From Amylostereum areolatum (Eukaryota > Basidiomycota > Agaricomycetes > Russulales > Stereaceae): a stretch of DNA of 64,000 nucleotides. Positions 12,165 through 23,806 of this stretch are shown in pieces. The notes below the pieces were generated by a model. It was not told the origin of the DNA and ran no database searches. It saw only the letters and a program-made list of their open reading frames with translations. The DNA is taken from contig SAXG01000061.1 of NCBI GenBank assembly GCA_012932865.1, positions 186,001-250,000 of the forward strand, read 5' to 3'. The translations under genes were made by a program, and so were the position numbers. Within the stretch, counting starts at the first letter, position 1; each line of letters starts with the position of its first letter.

Positions 12165-14534
12165 TTAGCAACCGGATGGGAGGGTCTTGTCGTCCTTGTG
12201 GTTGGCGGCCTTGCTGCCAAGGCCACGGCTCGCGAATGCCTTCCAGAGCGTGCACTTGTTCGCGCCGCTGTAGCGGTTAGCGTCGGCCTGGATCCAGGCA
12301 TCACGGGCAGTGAGGACTATCAGAGACCGCGTCAGAGTAGCTCTAAAGCACAAAAGCGAAGAAACGTAGAGACGCACAGGTGGGGTTGCATGGCTGGAGA
12401 GCGAGCGAGTCGAAGAAGAGGTGCAGGTACACGGCGTTACCGGCGGTGCTCCTGAAGACGCGATCGTGAGTAAGAAGTGTGTGTAAAGAAGGAGATGTGC
12501 ATACGAGGGGTCAAAGTGCGCGTTGTCGTCGAAGCCGTGTGCGTCGACGAGGGCGGCGAGCACGTTGTGGAGGAGGTTAGCCCAGACTTCGCCGATGTTG
12601 TGGACCTCGTTGAGCGTGCCAACGCTCGCGTACGTGAGTGGGTTCGTGGAGCTGGTCGTCGTCATCAGAATGCCGCGCAAGAAGTAAGTGAGCGCAACGG
12701 GATACGTACGAAGAGCGCGAGTAAGGATGCGAGCGAATGCCTGCGGGGTCGTCGATGACGTACTGGCCCATAACGTAGTCGACGATACCGGAAGACTGTT
12801 CAGTCCAGCTAGATAAAAGGGGGAATAAATAAGCGTGCGCCCGTGTGCAATGGAGAAGAGGACATACTCAGCGAAGGCGTCCGACCAGCCCTCGCCCATG
12901 CCGCCGGCCTCGGTCGTCTGGAGGCAGCGGCCGGTTCCACCGCCAGTCAAGCGGTTGGTGATCCCGTGCGTGTTCTCATGCACGACGATGTCGTTCTCAA
13001 GGGAACCGTCACGCTCGGGCTAGAAAAGCGAACACAGGTCAGTGACAGGATTGCAGCATCGGAAGGCGGTGAACTAACGTTGGTGAGGTCCCACAAGAAC
13101 ATGCGCATGTGTCCGCTCTGGCCACTGTGGAACAAGAGAAAATGACATCCGTCAGCTTGCAGAATAGGGGTCCACTGAAGGGAGAAGACGAACTCGGGGG
13201 GCGTCGAAAAGTCAGCGTTGTCCGTGCCCGCCGAGTCCTGCACAGAGATCGTGACCGGGTCGCTGCCCTTCCCGCCCTTCCCGAAGTTGTTGCTCTGGAA
13301 GTTGAACGCGCTCTCGGTGAACCCGTACAGGTACGAGATGTCGTGGACGGTGTTGGCGACGTAGAATGCGTTGACGATCGCCGCGTTCTTGTTCGCGGAC
13401 GTCGTGGGCGCCGCGTTAGGGTTCTGGGTGTAGATGAACGAGCCCGAGGACGACTGGGGCGCGGAGGTGGACCCGATGGAGGCCACGACGTTGTTGCCGC
13501 TCGTGGTGGTGCCGGTGATCCAGCCGTTGGGCGAAGCCGTGGCGTCTTCGGGGTTGACGAGGTTCTGGAAGCCTTCGGTGAGGACCTCCTCGCGGATGGG
13601 CAGAACGCGGTACTACACAAGATAATCAGCACACGATGTCGTTCAGAACGCCACGAAGAACGCACAGTGGCCTTGTTGACGAAATCGGTCACGGAAAGAA
13701 TCGTGTTGTCGTGCGCGTCGACGAAGGCCTCGTACCAGGTGTGGGTGGCCTCGTTCTGGATCTGGATGACGTGCACGAGCGCGACGGTGTTGTCCTCCTT
13801 GACGAGGTACTCGAGCGTGGTCGGGTGCTCGTTGTACGTGCCGTCGAGCGTCTTCTCCGCGGTCGCGATCGCGTCCTCCTTTGAGACGGAGGGGGTGCTG
13901 TCCGCGATCGAATCTAAACACGGCAACAGCAATCAGTAAAGCGCAATGCTTGGTCAAACAAAGGGTGGGAGGCACACCGGGCTTGACGAAAGACGACCCG
14001 AAAGACGCGACCTTGCCGTCGTTGTTGAACGCAACGTTTGCCACGGCGTTCGCGAACGTGATGCCATTCTGTTATTGCATGCCCCCCAATCAGCCGGAGA
14101 GATCTCCTGTGTAGAAGTAGGACAAGACCCACGCTCTGCTGCTTCACGAACGCGTGCTTGGACGCGTCGCCGGCGAACCCAGAGGTGAACGCGACGGCGT
14201 CGCTGTCGACGCCGAGCTTGGACGCGACGAACGCCGTGGTCGCGCTGGTGAGGTCGAAGTCGTCGCGTTTGGCCAGGGGGTGGTCAAGGCCGTCCGTGCC
14301 GAACGTCTGCACATCGCGACCGTCAGCCAACAGTCATAGGGGGAGGAGGGGCCGACTGACCTCGAAAGACGACGCAGGGTGGAAGGTCTCAAGCTTCAAC
14401 GCGGCGTCCGGGCCCACAGCGCGGACACGGTGTGTCTCATGCTTGGAAGCGGTGGGCCAAGGAGCAGCCGCGGCGTTCGAGGCGAACGCCAACGCGACGA
14501 GGACAGAGGAAAGGAGCTGGGCGAAGCGGGCCAT
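12165..14534 (-). CDS. Fungalysin metalloprotease M36, copy 1
   Basis: Eleven exons (14534-14361, 14306-14133, 14068-13978, 13913-13666, 13612-13194, 13124-13079, 13019-12868, 12808-12710, 12651-12505, 12451-12378, 12316-12165) give 591 aa without interruption. Residues 1-24 are a signal peptide (MARFAQLLSSVLVALAFASN...), followed by the fungalysin propeptide and the catalytic domain. Zinc-binding HEXXH is HENTH at about residues 398-402, within [16 protein letters not shown]; the third ligand Glu lies in GGMGEGWSD (about 427). The C-terminus KAANHKDDKTLPSGC is typical. Secreted endopeptidase of the elastinolytic/fungalysin type, used to degrade extracellular protein. A close paralogue in the same orientation lies at 48782-51303. 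Confidence 0.95.
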
Positions 14535-14654
14535 TTACGGTGATGTCGAGGACGTTGGGGGGCTGCGGGCTTGAACGCGAGGAGAGAGCGCGACCGAGGA
14601 CGAGGAGCTGGTGAAGGCTTGACGTCTGAAGATGTATGCACGTCGACAGGAGGC

Positions 14655-14662
14655 CTTTATAC
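14655..14662 (-). promoter_or_regulatory. TATA box of fungalysin copy 1
   Basis: Reads GTATAAAG on the minus strand, about 120 bp upstream of the ATG. A matching CTATAAAG sits at the same distance upstream of copy 2. Confidence 0.55.
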
Positions 14663-14934
14663 CTCCAGCGGGATTGACGACATCGCTCCCGGGGCGAGAG
14701 CAGGAGATACAAACGCATGGACGCGGGCGAAGGGTAAACGTTGGTCGACGCCAAGTTTGATGAAGACATGGGCACCCATGCGCATTCGAGCTCTGGAATA
14801 GAGCACGGGTTTTGCCCAGTCTCCCGTTTCTGACCTGACCAGAAAGTCGTTCTGGCTTAGGTTTTGCCCTGGCGCAAGGAGGAACGTTAGGATCATGCCA
14901 TCATCGTGCGGTATGGGGAGGCCTTACCGTTTTC

Positions 14935-15032
14935 GCCAAGAGAGAAGCCGTCGTGGGCCATCGGGCGATAAAGGGGGATTCTCCGGAACTTGGGGAGTAC
15001 AAAGTGGCGAAAGAGTGTTATCGCGAGCACGG
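14935..15032 (-). promoter_or_regulatory. Two upstream blocks conserved between the fungalysin copies
   Basis: GCCAAGAGAGAAGC (14935-14948) and a 24 bp block at 15009-15032 with core GTTATCGCGAGCACG are repeated upstream of copy 2 (51688-51701 and 51764-51787) at nearly equal distance from the ATG (401/385 and 475/461 bp). Much of the DNA around them has diverged. On the coding strand the second block contains CGATAAC, a GATA-factor core; GATA factors control nitrogen-regulated proteases in fungi. Function here is inferred. Confidence 0.45.
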
Positions 15033-16050
15033 AAGATCACGAGATCACGAAGGCAAGTGCATAGAGGTGTATAGTCACTAAATCCTGCATCAGTTACTTC
15101 GGTATCAGTATACATGTGGTCGGTCAGGACGGGTGGATCTTACGGGTAAGGAAACAGTAGGAAAGAGTATTGTTTAATACTGGTGCCGCGGCGCTGAGAC
15201 TGCTTTGAAGTTATGTGCATAGCTGAGACGTGTTGGAATTGCATCAGTAGTTCCTTGTCAGTTCCTGTACTTATCTCACCTCCAAGTAGTGCGGCATCGT
15301 GGTACGTCCTTGGCCCCCGCCGCCCTTTCACACATCGCCATCTACAGCCCGAGAGCGTGACTTCCAGCCAGGAGTCGCCTCTAGTTTCCTGAGGTATTCT
15401 ACCATGACTATGGTGATCCTCGCCTGAGTCAGGGAGTCATAGGCCCAGCACCTCCTGATTTCCTCGCGGTATGCTCCTACGAGTCTTCGTGGCTGACCTG
15501 ACCAGGGTATAGTCGTTCTGCCAGTTCAATGGTTGATCTCTCCTGGCACCAGCTCTCTGCATCGACACCTGCTCAGGCCCATTGATTGCAAATATGATGT
15601 CTAGGGGGAAGACGCGATGTTATTGGAGTATGGCGGAGTTGCGGTTGGACTCGGGGATGGTAGCACGCCAACGTTGGGGGAACGGATGGCCTCAGCCTTC
15701 ATGTGAGTATTAGGACATGGTGGTGGTCAAGTCAAACGTACAGTAACGGACTTGTAACGCGACGCACGGGCCCGGGCCAGTGGGTTGCCAGTATTATGTC
15801 AGCGGGACGCGTATACGCCTACCCTAAAGTGCCTTCAACCTCGACAGTCACTTACACCTGCTCTACACCGTACACGTACTAACCAGACATATTCAACAAC
15901 ATACCTTATGGGTCAAGCAAAGTATAGCAACTACCTACATAATTCACCATCACTGCCATACTACTTAGTATTCTTCGACGTCTGTATCATAGTTGTACTG
16001 TACCAATTCTAGCCCATACTCAGAACGTTCCAAGGCCGGTCGACTATGCA
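15033..16050. other. Intergenic, no gene seen
   Basis: Roughly 1 kb of lower-GC DNA without a supported reading frame on either strand. It includes the far upstream region of fungalysin copy 1 and the 3' region of the AlkB-type gene. No repeat or RNA gene was recognised. Confidence 0.35.
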
Positions 16051-19000
16051 TCACCTCGTATGCTCCTCTGGTAGTCTAAAATGCAACACATCGAAACCCC
16101 TTCCATAACCCTGCTCCCAAACAAACTCGCTGTTGTGGTTCTCCTCCCCAAACGCCCTCAACAGCGCCGACGCCTCCTTCCCGCCATTCACCACCCTCCC
16201 CGCCTCCTCTCTCGTCTTCCCCTTCGCCCCCTGCCCAAATATCCTCTCCTCTCCAGGCGTGAGGTACGTCCCGATCCACCGAAACGTCAAACTGATGCGC
16301 TCGCCGCCCATGGCACGCTCCGCGGTACTCTTGTTCCTGATCAACCGCTTGTCCGCGCGCACGGCGTGCATCCACCGCCGGTTCGTCGCCAGACCCATCG
16401 CGAACATCGAGTTGTGCGGCAGCGGCACCTTCAGCGCCGCCCTCCTCTCTCCCCCCACGGCGATCGCGTCCTTCTTCGTGCGCAGCGTCATTGTGCGTTG
16501 CGCCCCAAGGCTGACGTTCGCGATTTGCGCCCCGTGCACGACGTCGATTGTCTTGTCTGAGTGTTCGGAGATGTAGTCCGCGCCGGAGCGGTACAGCTGG
16601 ATCAGTGCATGGTTCACCGGGTGGCCGAGCGTCCGTTCGACGTGGGCGCGGATGAGCGCCACCGTGGGAGAGAAGGGGGATAGAGCTGGAGACGCGTCAG
16701 CGGGGTGGCGGTAGATGGGGATGCTGGATTGGTCAACGCAAGGCGTTATTCGGTGCAGGCGCCGTGAAGGAGCGTCTATTGTACATACCTTTAGTCTACT
16801 TTTATTAGTGACGCGCTTGTCGAGTGAGCGAGGGAGTTCGCTAAGGGGTCTTGTCAAGGCCTCGGAATGACATAATCACGAGGTGCCGAGCTGTTGTCGA
16901 AGGAAAAAAATCATTTAATTGATCGCAATCTGAACCGCCGCAAGTCGACTCGGCTTCATTTTCCCCATCGCTCCCCACTGTTTTTCCTCCGCTCTCCTCT
17001 CTTCACATCAACATGGTCAGAAAACCACTCGACCCGGACGGCTTGCGCGCGCGAAGGGGCCGACAAAAACGTATCGACGCATGCTTGAAAGAGATCAAGA
17101 GCCGAGGCTTCAATCTCTACGAGTTCCTCGAGGAGCTACTCACTCCGTGTGACCAAGGTGATCCACGGCGATCCCGCATACGAGTCCAAATGCTCCGTAA
17201 TCTCCTCGCTGGTCATAACGCAAACTCTTCGCAAGTCGAGCATCTCGCGGAACTCTTATACAATCATCCCTACAGCAGGCCCCGACTGGCTCGTGCATCG
17301 GCTAATCGCCCAGCAAACGAGGCCGTCCGTCGCGATCGACGTCTCATGGCCCGCTGGCGCCTTCTCGAATGGGCCATCTGCAAGGTGGAGGAAGCTGTCA
17401 GCAAAGAGTCCGCACACGCATCGTCAAAGGAAGGTGGCCTACACATGCCGGAGTCGAAGAACAATTGGGAAACCCTCCTCGACTTTTCAATGCACGATCT
17501 CCTTCGTCATGTACAGGTCAAGCTTCCCATTCTCCTCCGTATTCTAATTGCCGCCGCATTCAAGCGGAAACATCGCCCTTCCCCGGACCCATCCAACGGT
17601 GCAGACCTGCCGCCGTCATACGACGGATTCTTTTCTCGGCCCATCCCCACCGGCTCAGGCTCAAATCCTCGTGATCCTTTCATGGTGGGTCTTCCAGGAA
17701 AACATTATGCAAGTATCACACTGATCACCTTTGCAGATGGTCCTCGCCGCATGCGTCGTGCTGTTGACAGCGCGCAACCGGCGCTTCAACCTTTTCCAGA
17801 GGATAGTCGGCGTCTGGATGTTCTCCCACACGGCGCCCCATGGCATGTACGCTGTACTAGGACGTCTCGGTGTTTCGATCTCGTATACATCGGTTCTGTC
17901 ATTCCTCCATGTTCTTTCCCGTTCGGCCCAAGATGTTATGCGTAAGAAGGCCCTTCGTCGCGCGTTCCTTTTAATCTACGACAACATCAATCGCATGTCG
18001 CGCGTATGGAACCCGGAATTCGGCCAGAAGGATACTATTCACAATGGCACGGCAGCGACATTCGTCGAGCTTGAAGACTGCGACATCGAGAAAGCATTTG
18101 ACATCGAAGCACTCAACGTGGCGAGGCGCGAACAGCGGCGAAGGCAGCTCACAGTTGAGAAGCTGCACGCACAAATACAATGGGACAAGTTACACTCCGT
18201 CATGGCCCTCCACTGTCTCAACATGCTCATCAATGCTGTCCCCACCCTCGCAGAACATCGCGACACGGTCCTCAAGGAGCTTCGTACGACACATGCCATG
18301 CACCGTATGCCTGAAGGCCGGAAAACAAAGGTGTCGCCGATGCAAACATCCGACTATAACGAAGGCAACACGGGCGAAAACGCTAGCGTGCTAGACGACC
18401 TCCTCTTGCGGCAGCTCGGTCTTCCGAAGGAGGAGGTGGCGCGTCTGTTGGTGATCATCGGCGGGGACCAATCCACTGTCGAAAAGCTTCGCACACTCCA
18501 AAAGTTCCTCGCGGACTGTCCGCATGGCTACCACCGTTACGGCTGGGTTCTGCCACTTATCCAGCTATGGCATATGGGCTGGGCAGATCTGGAGAGAATC
18601 CTGAACACGTTCTGGGGTTCCTCTCCAGATGATCTCTCATCGTTTCTCGCGATGAACATCATCCTCGGCCGTAAAGTCACAAACTCGAAGCGTCCAGATT
18701 ATTATCCAGCACAACACCTGGTTTTCGACACGTTGACCGCAACTGTGTTGGATCTCTGGAGGTACGTGTCCCATTGTTGCCAGCTCATCTGTGCGCAGTA
18801 CTGATGGACGAGGTGGTTTCTAGAATACACCTCGGCACAACAGACTTTGAGGCGCATTTCCAGAACAATGCCACCCCCCTTCGGCGACCTGCTCAAGATG
18901 GCCACGGAGATCACGCAAACATACATGACAAGCCGGGGTGTCGTAAGTGCTCGATATGGGAAGGAGGCCATGGCAAACCAGCTGTTCAAGACAGGCAACT

Positions 19001-22000
19001 GGTCGCCGGGACACGGAACCGGCGAAACGACAGGCGAGACATCGCGCACGCCGACAACCGCAGATGAAGACATCCCCTCCCCCGGTGATCAGGTGCTAGT
19101 GAACTCGCTACTTCGTGTCCGCGACAGCATGTGGCATTATGTGTTCCAATGGGCGATTAGCGATGGGGACATAGGACAGGCAATGAATGTCATGGCTGTA
19201 TGTTTGCCCTCATAATTCCCTTGTGCCGCCACTCACCGACAATATTTTTCAGGTATGGACATTCACGTTCATGGGCTGCGGGAAGACGAAGTACACGAAC
19301 GAGCTCTTAGAGCTTGCCTGCAACTTCCTCACGGAGTACTCCCCTGAGCTCTGCCTCGCAATCATGAATAACTGGCTTTGCAACCTGTCTGGTCATCTGG
19401 GCTGCTTCTTTCCGATGGACCTCCTCCAAGAAAAGAACATCAAGCGTCTAAAGCAGATGGCGCAACGTCGAGATGCATCCTTTGGTGGTGACTTCTTCAA
19501 AAACATTGTTGCCCTTAACATCCGTGCTTGCATCCAATCCGTCAAGTCCATGAAGACGGCAGTCAGGCTCAATGACAAGAGTGAATCCCATACGACAAAG
19601 AAGCGCGTCGTAGCCTTGCGCGAGGGCAACAAGGAAAATGGCACAACGACAACTCCATTTGTTCTGTGAAGGCCGGAGTACAGGGTGGCGCGCACAGGAC
19701 GACTACTCCAAGGGCTTTAATGGCTTTGAAGACGGAAAGCGCCTTCAAGATTTCATCGAGCGCACCATCCGGGATTCGGGTGACCTCCACGGTGCCGACA
19801 CAGCAGATGTTGAGGCCGAGATGGCGGCCGAGATGGAGGCGGAGGAATGGACACCTGTCGCGCTACCCAACATGATTGTAGATGGGATGCTCGTGTCAGC
19901 AGACGACCTCGACGAGGACGACAATCTCGAGGACGGAGGGAACGAAGGTGTATTAGGGCATCAGGATGGGCAAGAGAGTTCGTCGTCAAGTGATGAGGGA
20001 GAGGAAGTCAGGGAAGACGAGTGGGACTCGGGATCTGAGGCGGATGATGAATCAGGGTAAGTAAGTTGTAGTCAATAGCGGTGAGAAGGGAAGGAATGCC
20101 TAGTACTGAATATGCATATACATGAAGGTAGTAGATTAATATAAAATATAGAATGATTATGTAGTAGTACCACCCTTCACGCGAACGACAGGTCGCGGTT
20201 TCGGTCTGGGCTTCTTCGGAGGTGACAGGAATGCCGGAGCAGGGATTCTGGGAGAATCTGCGGAGGGAGTTGTGCACGTATGGGTTCTTGAGGGACCAGC
20301 GCCGGTTGAACTGTTGATTTTTCGAGATGGGGAGAGAATCTGACGATGCCACATCGAAGAATTTGAGTACGACACCGATACTGATTAAAAGACACACTCA
20401 CAAGGGTCTCCGGGGGAGCGAGCCGTGGGATCTTGACTCGTACGGGCTCGCGCTCCGTGGGGTTTTCGACCGCCTCCGATGTGCGTTTAGTGCCTATCGG
20501 GGACCTCAGCCGAGAGGTAACCTGCAACAGAAACTAAACATACCAGATGGCAGTGCGCTTGAGGACTCCGCCGCAGGCTCGCGCACTTTCAATTTGACAC
20601 TCTTGAACCTCGTAAGGTTGTGCTTCACCGCGTAGTCGTGTACCTTCTTCGCCTCCACTGCCGCACGCTTTGCTGCATTCTCCTCCCGACGTTTGCGGTT
20701 GTCGGTCTCGTGTCTCTCCTCCACTCGTTTCCGCATCGTTCCTATGAGATGTTCAACATCTTTCCAAAGCCTCTCACCATGTGTCGGCCACCAGCGCCAT
20801 TTTTGCATACGCTGCGCGAGATCGTCCCGCGTTTGAAGCAGGTAGAAGTTGCGGGAGATGGCACCGATGAGGCTGTCAGAGAGGAACGACTTCTCGTCAA
20901 GCGATAGAAGCTGTTGGTAGGAGGACGGGGTGATTTCCAGTGCCAAGCCATTGAGGAGTAGAGGGGAAGGGTTGGGAGGGAGGGTCGCGGATACGAGGAT
21001 GCGCGCTGAGGCGCGACGGAGGGAAGACTTGAGTAGTTGGGTATCAGCAGTATTGAGCCGTTCCCATCGACAGCTTTCATCTTTGGGAGCCGATTCTTCC
21101 TGGCTAGAGTGCGTCGATGATTCTGGGTTCACAACTGCTCGAGGATCGGGGGGGATGTCACCTGCACATGAGCTGCATGTCCCGCAGTTCTCCAGTGTCC
21201 CGGGATCGCCAAAGATAACGTTTATTTGACGGGCGATGCAGGTGCGACGAATATGGGCTGCGACGAGAAGGAGAAAGGACTTGTCGATCCCTCGAAATGT
21301 CGATGCAGAGGAGGGGGGAGAGGAGGAGGAACTGGCCTCAGGGGACACACAGGTCTTTGACTTCGTGTTCCCACGTGCGCGCCCATCACCGAGTTTGTTC
21401 TTTCTTTCTTTGTCCGCCGTCTTGTCTTCCACCTCCTCATCTACCACCATCAACTCCGTGTCTTCTACACGGTGCTCGGACGGAGGACACGTGCTTGATA
21501 TATCCACCATCTCGACGTCACCTTCGTCATCTTGCTGCCTCGGTGTCTCTTCGGACCGCAATGGTACCATGCGCGGGTCTGGTGGAACTTGTTGTATATA
21601 TTCCTGTGCTATGTCACGAACTGCTGACTTGACGTAAACGTAGGCTTTCCCTCGCCCTGGTACGTTGCGTACATTGCGCCCCATGCGCTGTTTGGTTGCT
21701 GATGCACTGTGTCCAGTGGGAAACTCGATAGTTTCTCGCACGTCTGGAGGATCGACGCCTACGTCAAGGATTGCTGTTGTGACAAAGATGCATGTATCGC
21801 GGTCAGGCTCCATGCGAAAAAGTGAGTCAAGCCCTTCTTTCTTGCATTCCGGGCAACATATGGAATGAAGATGGCGGATAATGATGCGGCCTTTAGGTTG
21901 GAGGGAGAGGGGGAGTAAGGAGCGCAGGTAGAGGGTTACACGGTGGCCGACTTCAATGGTAGGGCAGTATATCAAACGTTTTGGCGCGTCCATGACACTT

Positions 22001-23391
22001 TTCATGTCCGCAGGAACCGTCCAATCTAGGTCATGGAAGACATCACCCGAGTATGTGTACTCAACGTCGCGGAAGCTGATGTCAACATTTGTACGCCGAG
22101 TGTCCCGCTTGTCCAGGTAAAAGTGACCTTGTTCGAGGCCTAGGTGCTCCAAGATTCGGTTCGTTTGTGCGCCGGGCTCCACACTTGCTGATAGTGCGAC
22201 AATGGTTACATGTGCTGGCGCCAGGGCACGGATTCTCTTGATCTCTTTGTAGAGAGGGCGGAACTCGGAACCCCATTCATCAACGAGATGAGCTTCGTCG
22301 ACGGTGAGTACGCGCCATCGTGAGCAGAACATGTCGTTGTTCATCATTTCTGCAAACTTCTCATGTTGCAAGGATTCGGGTGCCAGGGTTATGACCTGGA
22401 ACAATCCTGCTTTCGCTTCCTGCCAGAGGTCCCGTCCCTCGAGCGATGCCTGTTTGAGTGTGTCGCTGTTGATAACGAGTGAGGTAACACCCTTTCGATC
22501 GGTGTTCATGACCTGTAGCTCACGTCAGTTCTGCCTATAGACGGTCTGAAGGTACACTTCTACCAGACTCCGCTCGAGGAAGTTTGTCGGCTCGACCACC
22601 AAGGTAATCATATCCTTCTTGACTATGGCTGGCACATATATCAAGGCTGACTTTCCATCCCCTGTCGCGGTAATGCAGAAGACATGCTGCCCATTCAGGA
22701 TCCGCGCGGAGTTGTGAAGCTGGAAGTCACGAAGCGGAAAGTCAAGGTGAGGAGAAACAGCGCTCTTGATTTTGTCGAGGCCTTCGGGAGATGTCCAGTC
22801 GGTATTCGGCTCCTCGGGCGAGCCAGATCTAGTATCCATTAGTTCATCCTATAGCAATAAATAAAAAGAGTGTCGAGAGCAGGATTGCTAGCGTTGTAAG
22901 GTGTTCAATGAAGCTTTGCACGCTACTGGATTTGCGGTATAATTTCTCTCCCTATTATCTAATTACATGCACATGATATGCCGACGTCGGCAACGCGCGC
23001 TAATCAAGCTCCCTCACTCGCCCGGCAACGGCCCCCTGAAAAAAAGCAGACGCCAAATACGTAGGATCCTGAGCTTGCGAAGGTTGACGGAGGATTTCGT
23101 CTGCCTCGGGGAGACTACATACCTTCCATCCGGTTGGATCTCTCCTTCCACCGCGACGAGACGCGGCACTTCGCCTCCTGTATGTACGTTAGCGCGTGCG
23201 GTTGTAGTAATTCGCGACGAACGAAACGTGCCTCGATGGTGCATCGTGTTCCATGCCACCTCCGCCTTCACGCGCCCGAAGGCGATCTTGGCGAGCTGGG
23301 GTGGTAGGATGTTCTCTACCAGGTAAGTATCTCCCTCAGCGATGCGACGGCCAGCGCGGGCGGTTGTGGCGTTGGGGGTGGTGGAAGTCAT
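16051..23391 (-). CDS. AlkB-type 2OG-Fe(II) dioxygenase, intron 2 carries a mobile element
   Basis: Three exons: 23391-23232, 23177-23123 and 16723-16051, together 295 aa. Exons 1-2 encode GDTYLVENILPPQLAKIAFG and GGEVPRLVAVEGEIQPDG; exon 3 starts with the second half of a split Ser codon and continues IPIYRHPADASP. Phase and content match exactly, so the gene spans a 6,399 bp intron. Exon 3 has all dioxygenase marks: iron ligands H126-x-D128 (SEHSDKT) and H191 (RRWMHAVRADKR), and the 2-oxoglutarate-binding arginines of RISLTFR (R214, R220), plus NVSLGAQRTMTLR. AlkB enzymes remove alkyl groups from DNA or RNA bases by oxidation; the substrate here is unknown. Intron 1 (23231-23178) starts with GC, not GT. 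Without the insert, intron 2 would be about 117 bp. All exons are open, so the gene may still work if the giant intron is spliced. Confidence 0.85.
16782..16846 (+). repeat. Left terminal inverted repeat of the element
   Basis: Begins TACATACCTTTAGTCTAC and continues to the TTGTCGAGTGAGCGAGGGAG block. It pairs with 23063-22999 in reverse complement at about 63% identity over 65 bp. It lies about 165 bp before the DUF6589 start codon, so it probably overlaps the promoter. Confidence 0.6.
17013..20060 (+). CDS. DUF6589-family protein (possible RNase H-fold transposase), one frameshift
   Basis: Exons 17013-17684, 17737-18761, 18864-19197 and 19253-20060 form a protein of about 945 aa. It matches the basidiomycete DUF6589 pattern: LLIYDNINRMSRV (Asp near base 17980), VIIGGDQSTVEKL (Asp near 18466), HRYGWVLPLIQLWHMGWADL, RPDYYPAQHLVFDTL, MPPPFGDLL, MNNWLCNLSGHLG and a very acidic Ser-rich C-terminus. 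The spaced YDN and GDQ motifs recall the catalytic Asp residues of RNase H-like transposases; this is inference. One base too many in the A-run 19635-19638 shifts the frame between ALREGNKE and QRQLHLFCEGRST, so the annotated protein would stop at 19669. Both sides of the shift fit the family, so it is a recent mutation or an assembly indel. The gene starts next to the left inverted repeat and converges on the helicase gene. Confidence 0.75.
20157..22839 (-). CDS. RecQ-like superfamily 2 DNA helicase
   Basis: Exons 22839-22558, 22512-20544, 20493-20402 and 20339-20157 give an uninterrupted 841 aa protein. Motifs in order: Q-region LRDFQLHNSARIL (about 37-48), Walker A TATGDGKSA (57-65), SPTN-like EPTNFLE, DEAH box VDEAHLVDEWG (D166-H169), motif III LSAS (201-204), motif VI KQRMGRNVR (368-376), and a RecQ-type zinc-binding segment with CIARQINVIFGD and CGTCSSC. 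An extra CCPEC lies near residue 315. The C-terminal 130 residues are basic and Pro-rich. RecQ helicases unwind DNA 3'-5' at forks and recombination intermediates. This is a divergent RecQ type expanded in mushroom genomes, different from housekeeping Sgs1/BLM, and it forms a unit with the DUF6589 gene here. Confidence 0.9.
22999..23063 (-). repeat. Right terminal inverted repeat of the element
   Basis: In reverse complement it begins TACGTATTTGGCGTCTGC and continues to TTGCCGGGCGAGTGAGGGAG. It is the partner of the left repeat and lies about 160 bp upstream of the helicase start codon, the same spacing as on the left side. Confidence 0.6.
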
Positions 23392-23806
23392 AATGAAAAC
23401 TGTAGATGACTCACCGCTATTTCCACTGATCCACTCACTACTCGAGAATGACCTGGTAAGTATACAAAGGAAGAGAGTCGTGACTCGTGGTCACGTGGGC
23501 GCCTGTCGGGGTCGCAACAACTTGAACAAGCGCCCACTAGCCATCGGAGAGCTGCTAGCCTGCGACGGTGATGTGGTGGTAAGTAGCCCCCCACTGCATC
23601 CGACGAATAGTAGGTACGTGGAGAGCGTTCAATAAAAGATGTGAATTACATACACACACAGCGCTACGGTAGGGATACATAAAAGTCCCATGCTACACTG
23701 ACTGATCCTCGCCATCTGAACCCCTACACCCGAAACAAGTAACAGACAAAAAATACATGGAAACAAGGGAAGAAGAACTGGAGTATCCAAAGGATCGCAA
23801 TCGTAT

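Larger units (their letters stand above)
16782..23063. mobile_element. Two-gene element (DUF6589 + RecQ-like helicase) inside AlkB intron 2
   Basis: The insert separates AlkB exon 2 from exon 3. Its left edge (16782 rightward) and right edge (23063 leftward, reverse complement) match without gaps at 41 of 65 positions, mostly differing by transitions, with the best block TTGYCGRGYGAGYGAGGGAG. Similarity seems to continue weakly to about 100 bp. Outside the edges it stops at once. GTA occurs at both junctions (16781-16783 and 23061-23063), allowing a 2-3 bp target duplication. Inside are two convergent genes with 96 bp between their stop codons. Edges are by eye and may be off by a few bases. 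The class of element is not one I can name. Confidence 0.7.

Noticed and set aside
16051..16857. AlkB as a single-exon gene starting near 16857
   Set aside because: The extended frame begins at TTG and has no in-frame ATG before a stop. The true 5' exons lie beyond the element at 23.1-23.4 kb.
16858..23140. Longer (8 bp) target duplication at the element edges
   Set aside because: Flanks outside 16781 and 23064 (GTCTATTG versus GGATCCTG) do not match; only GTA or TA can be a duplication.
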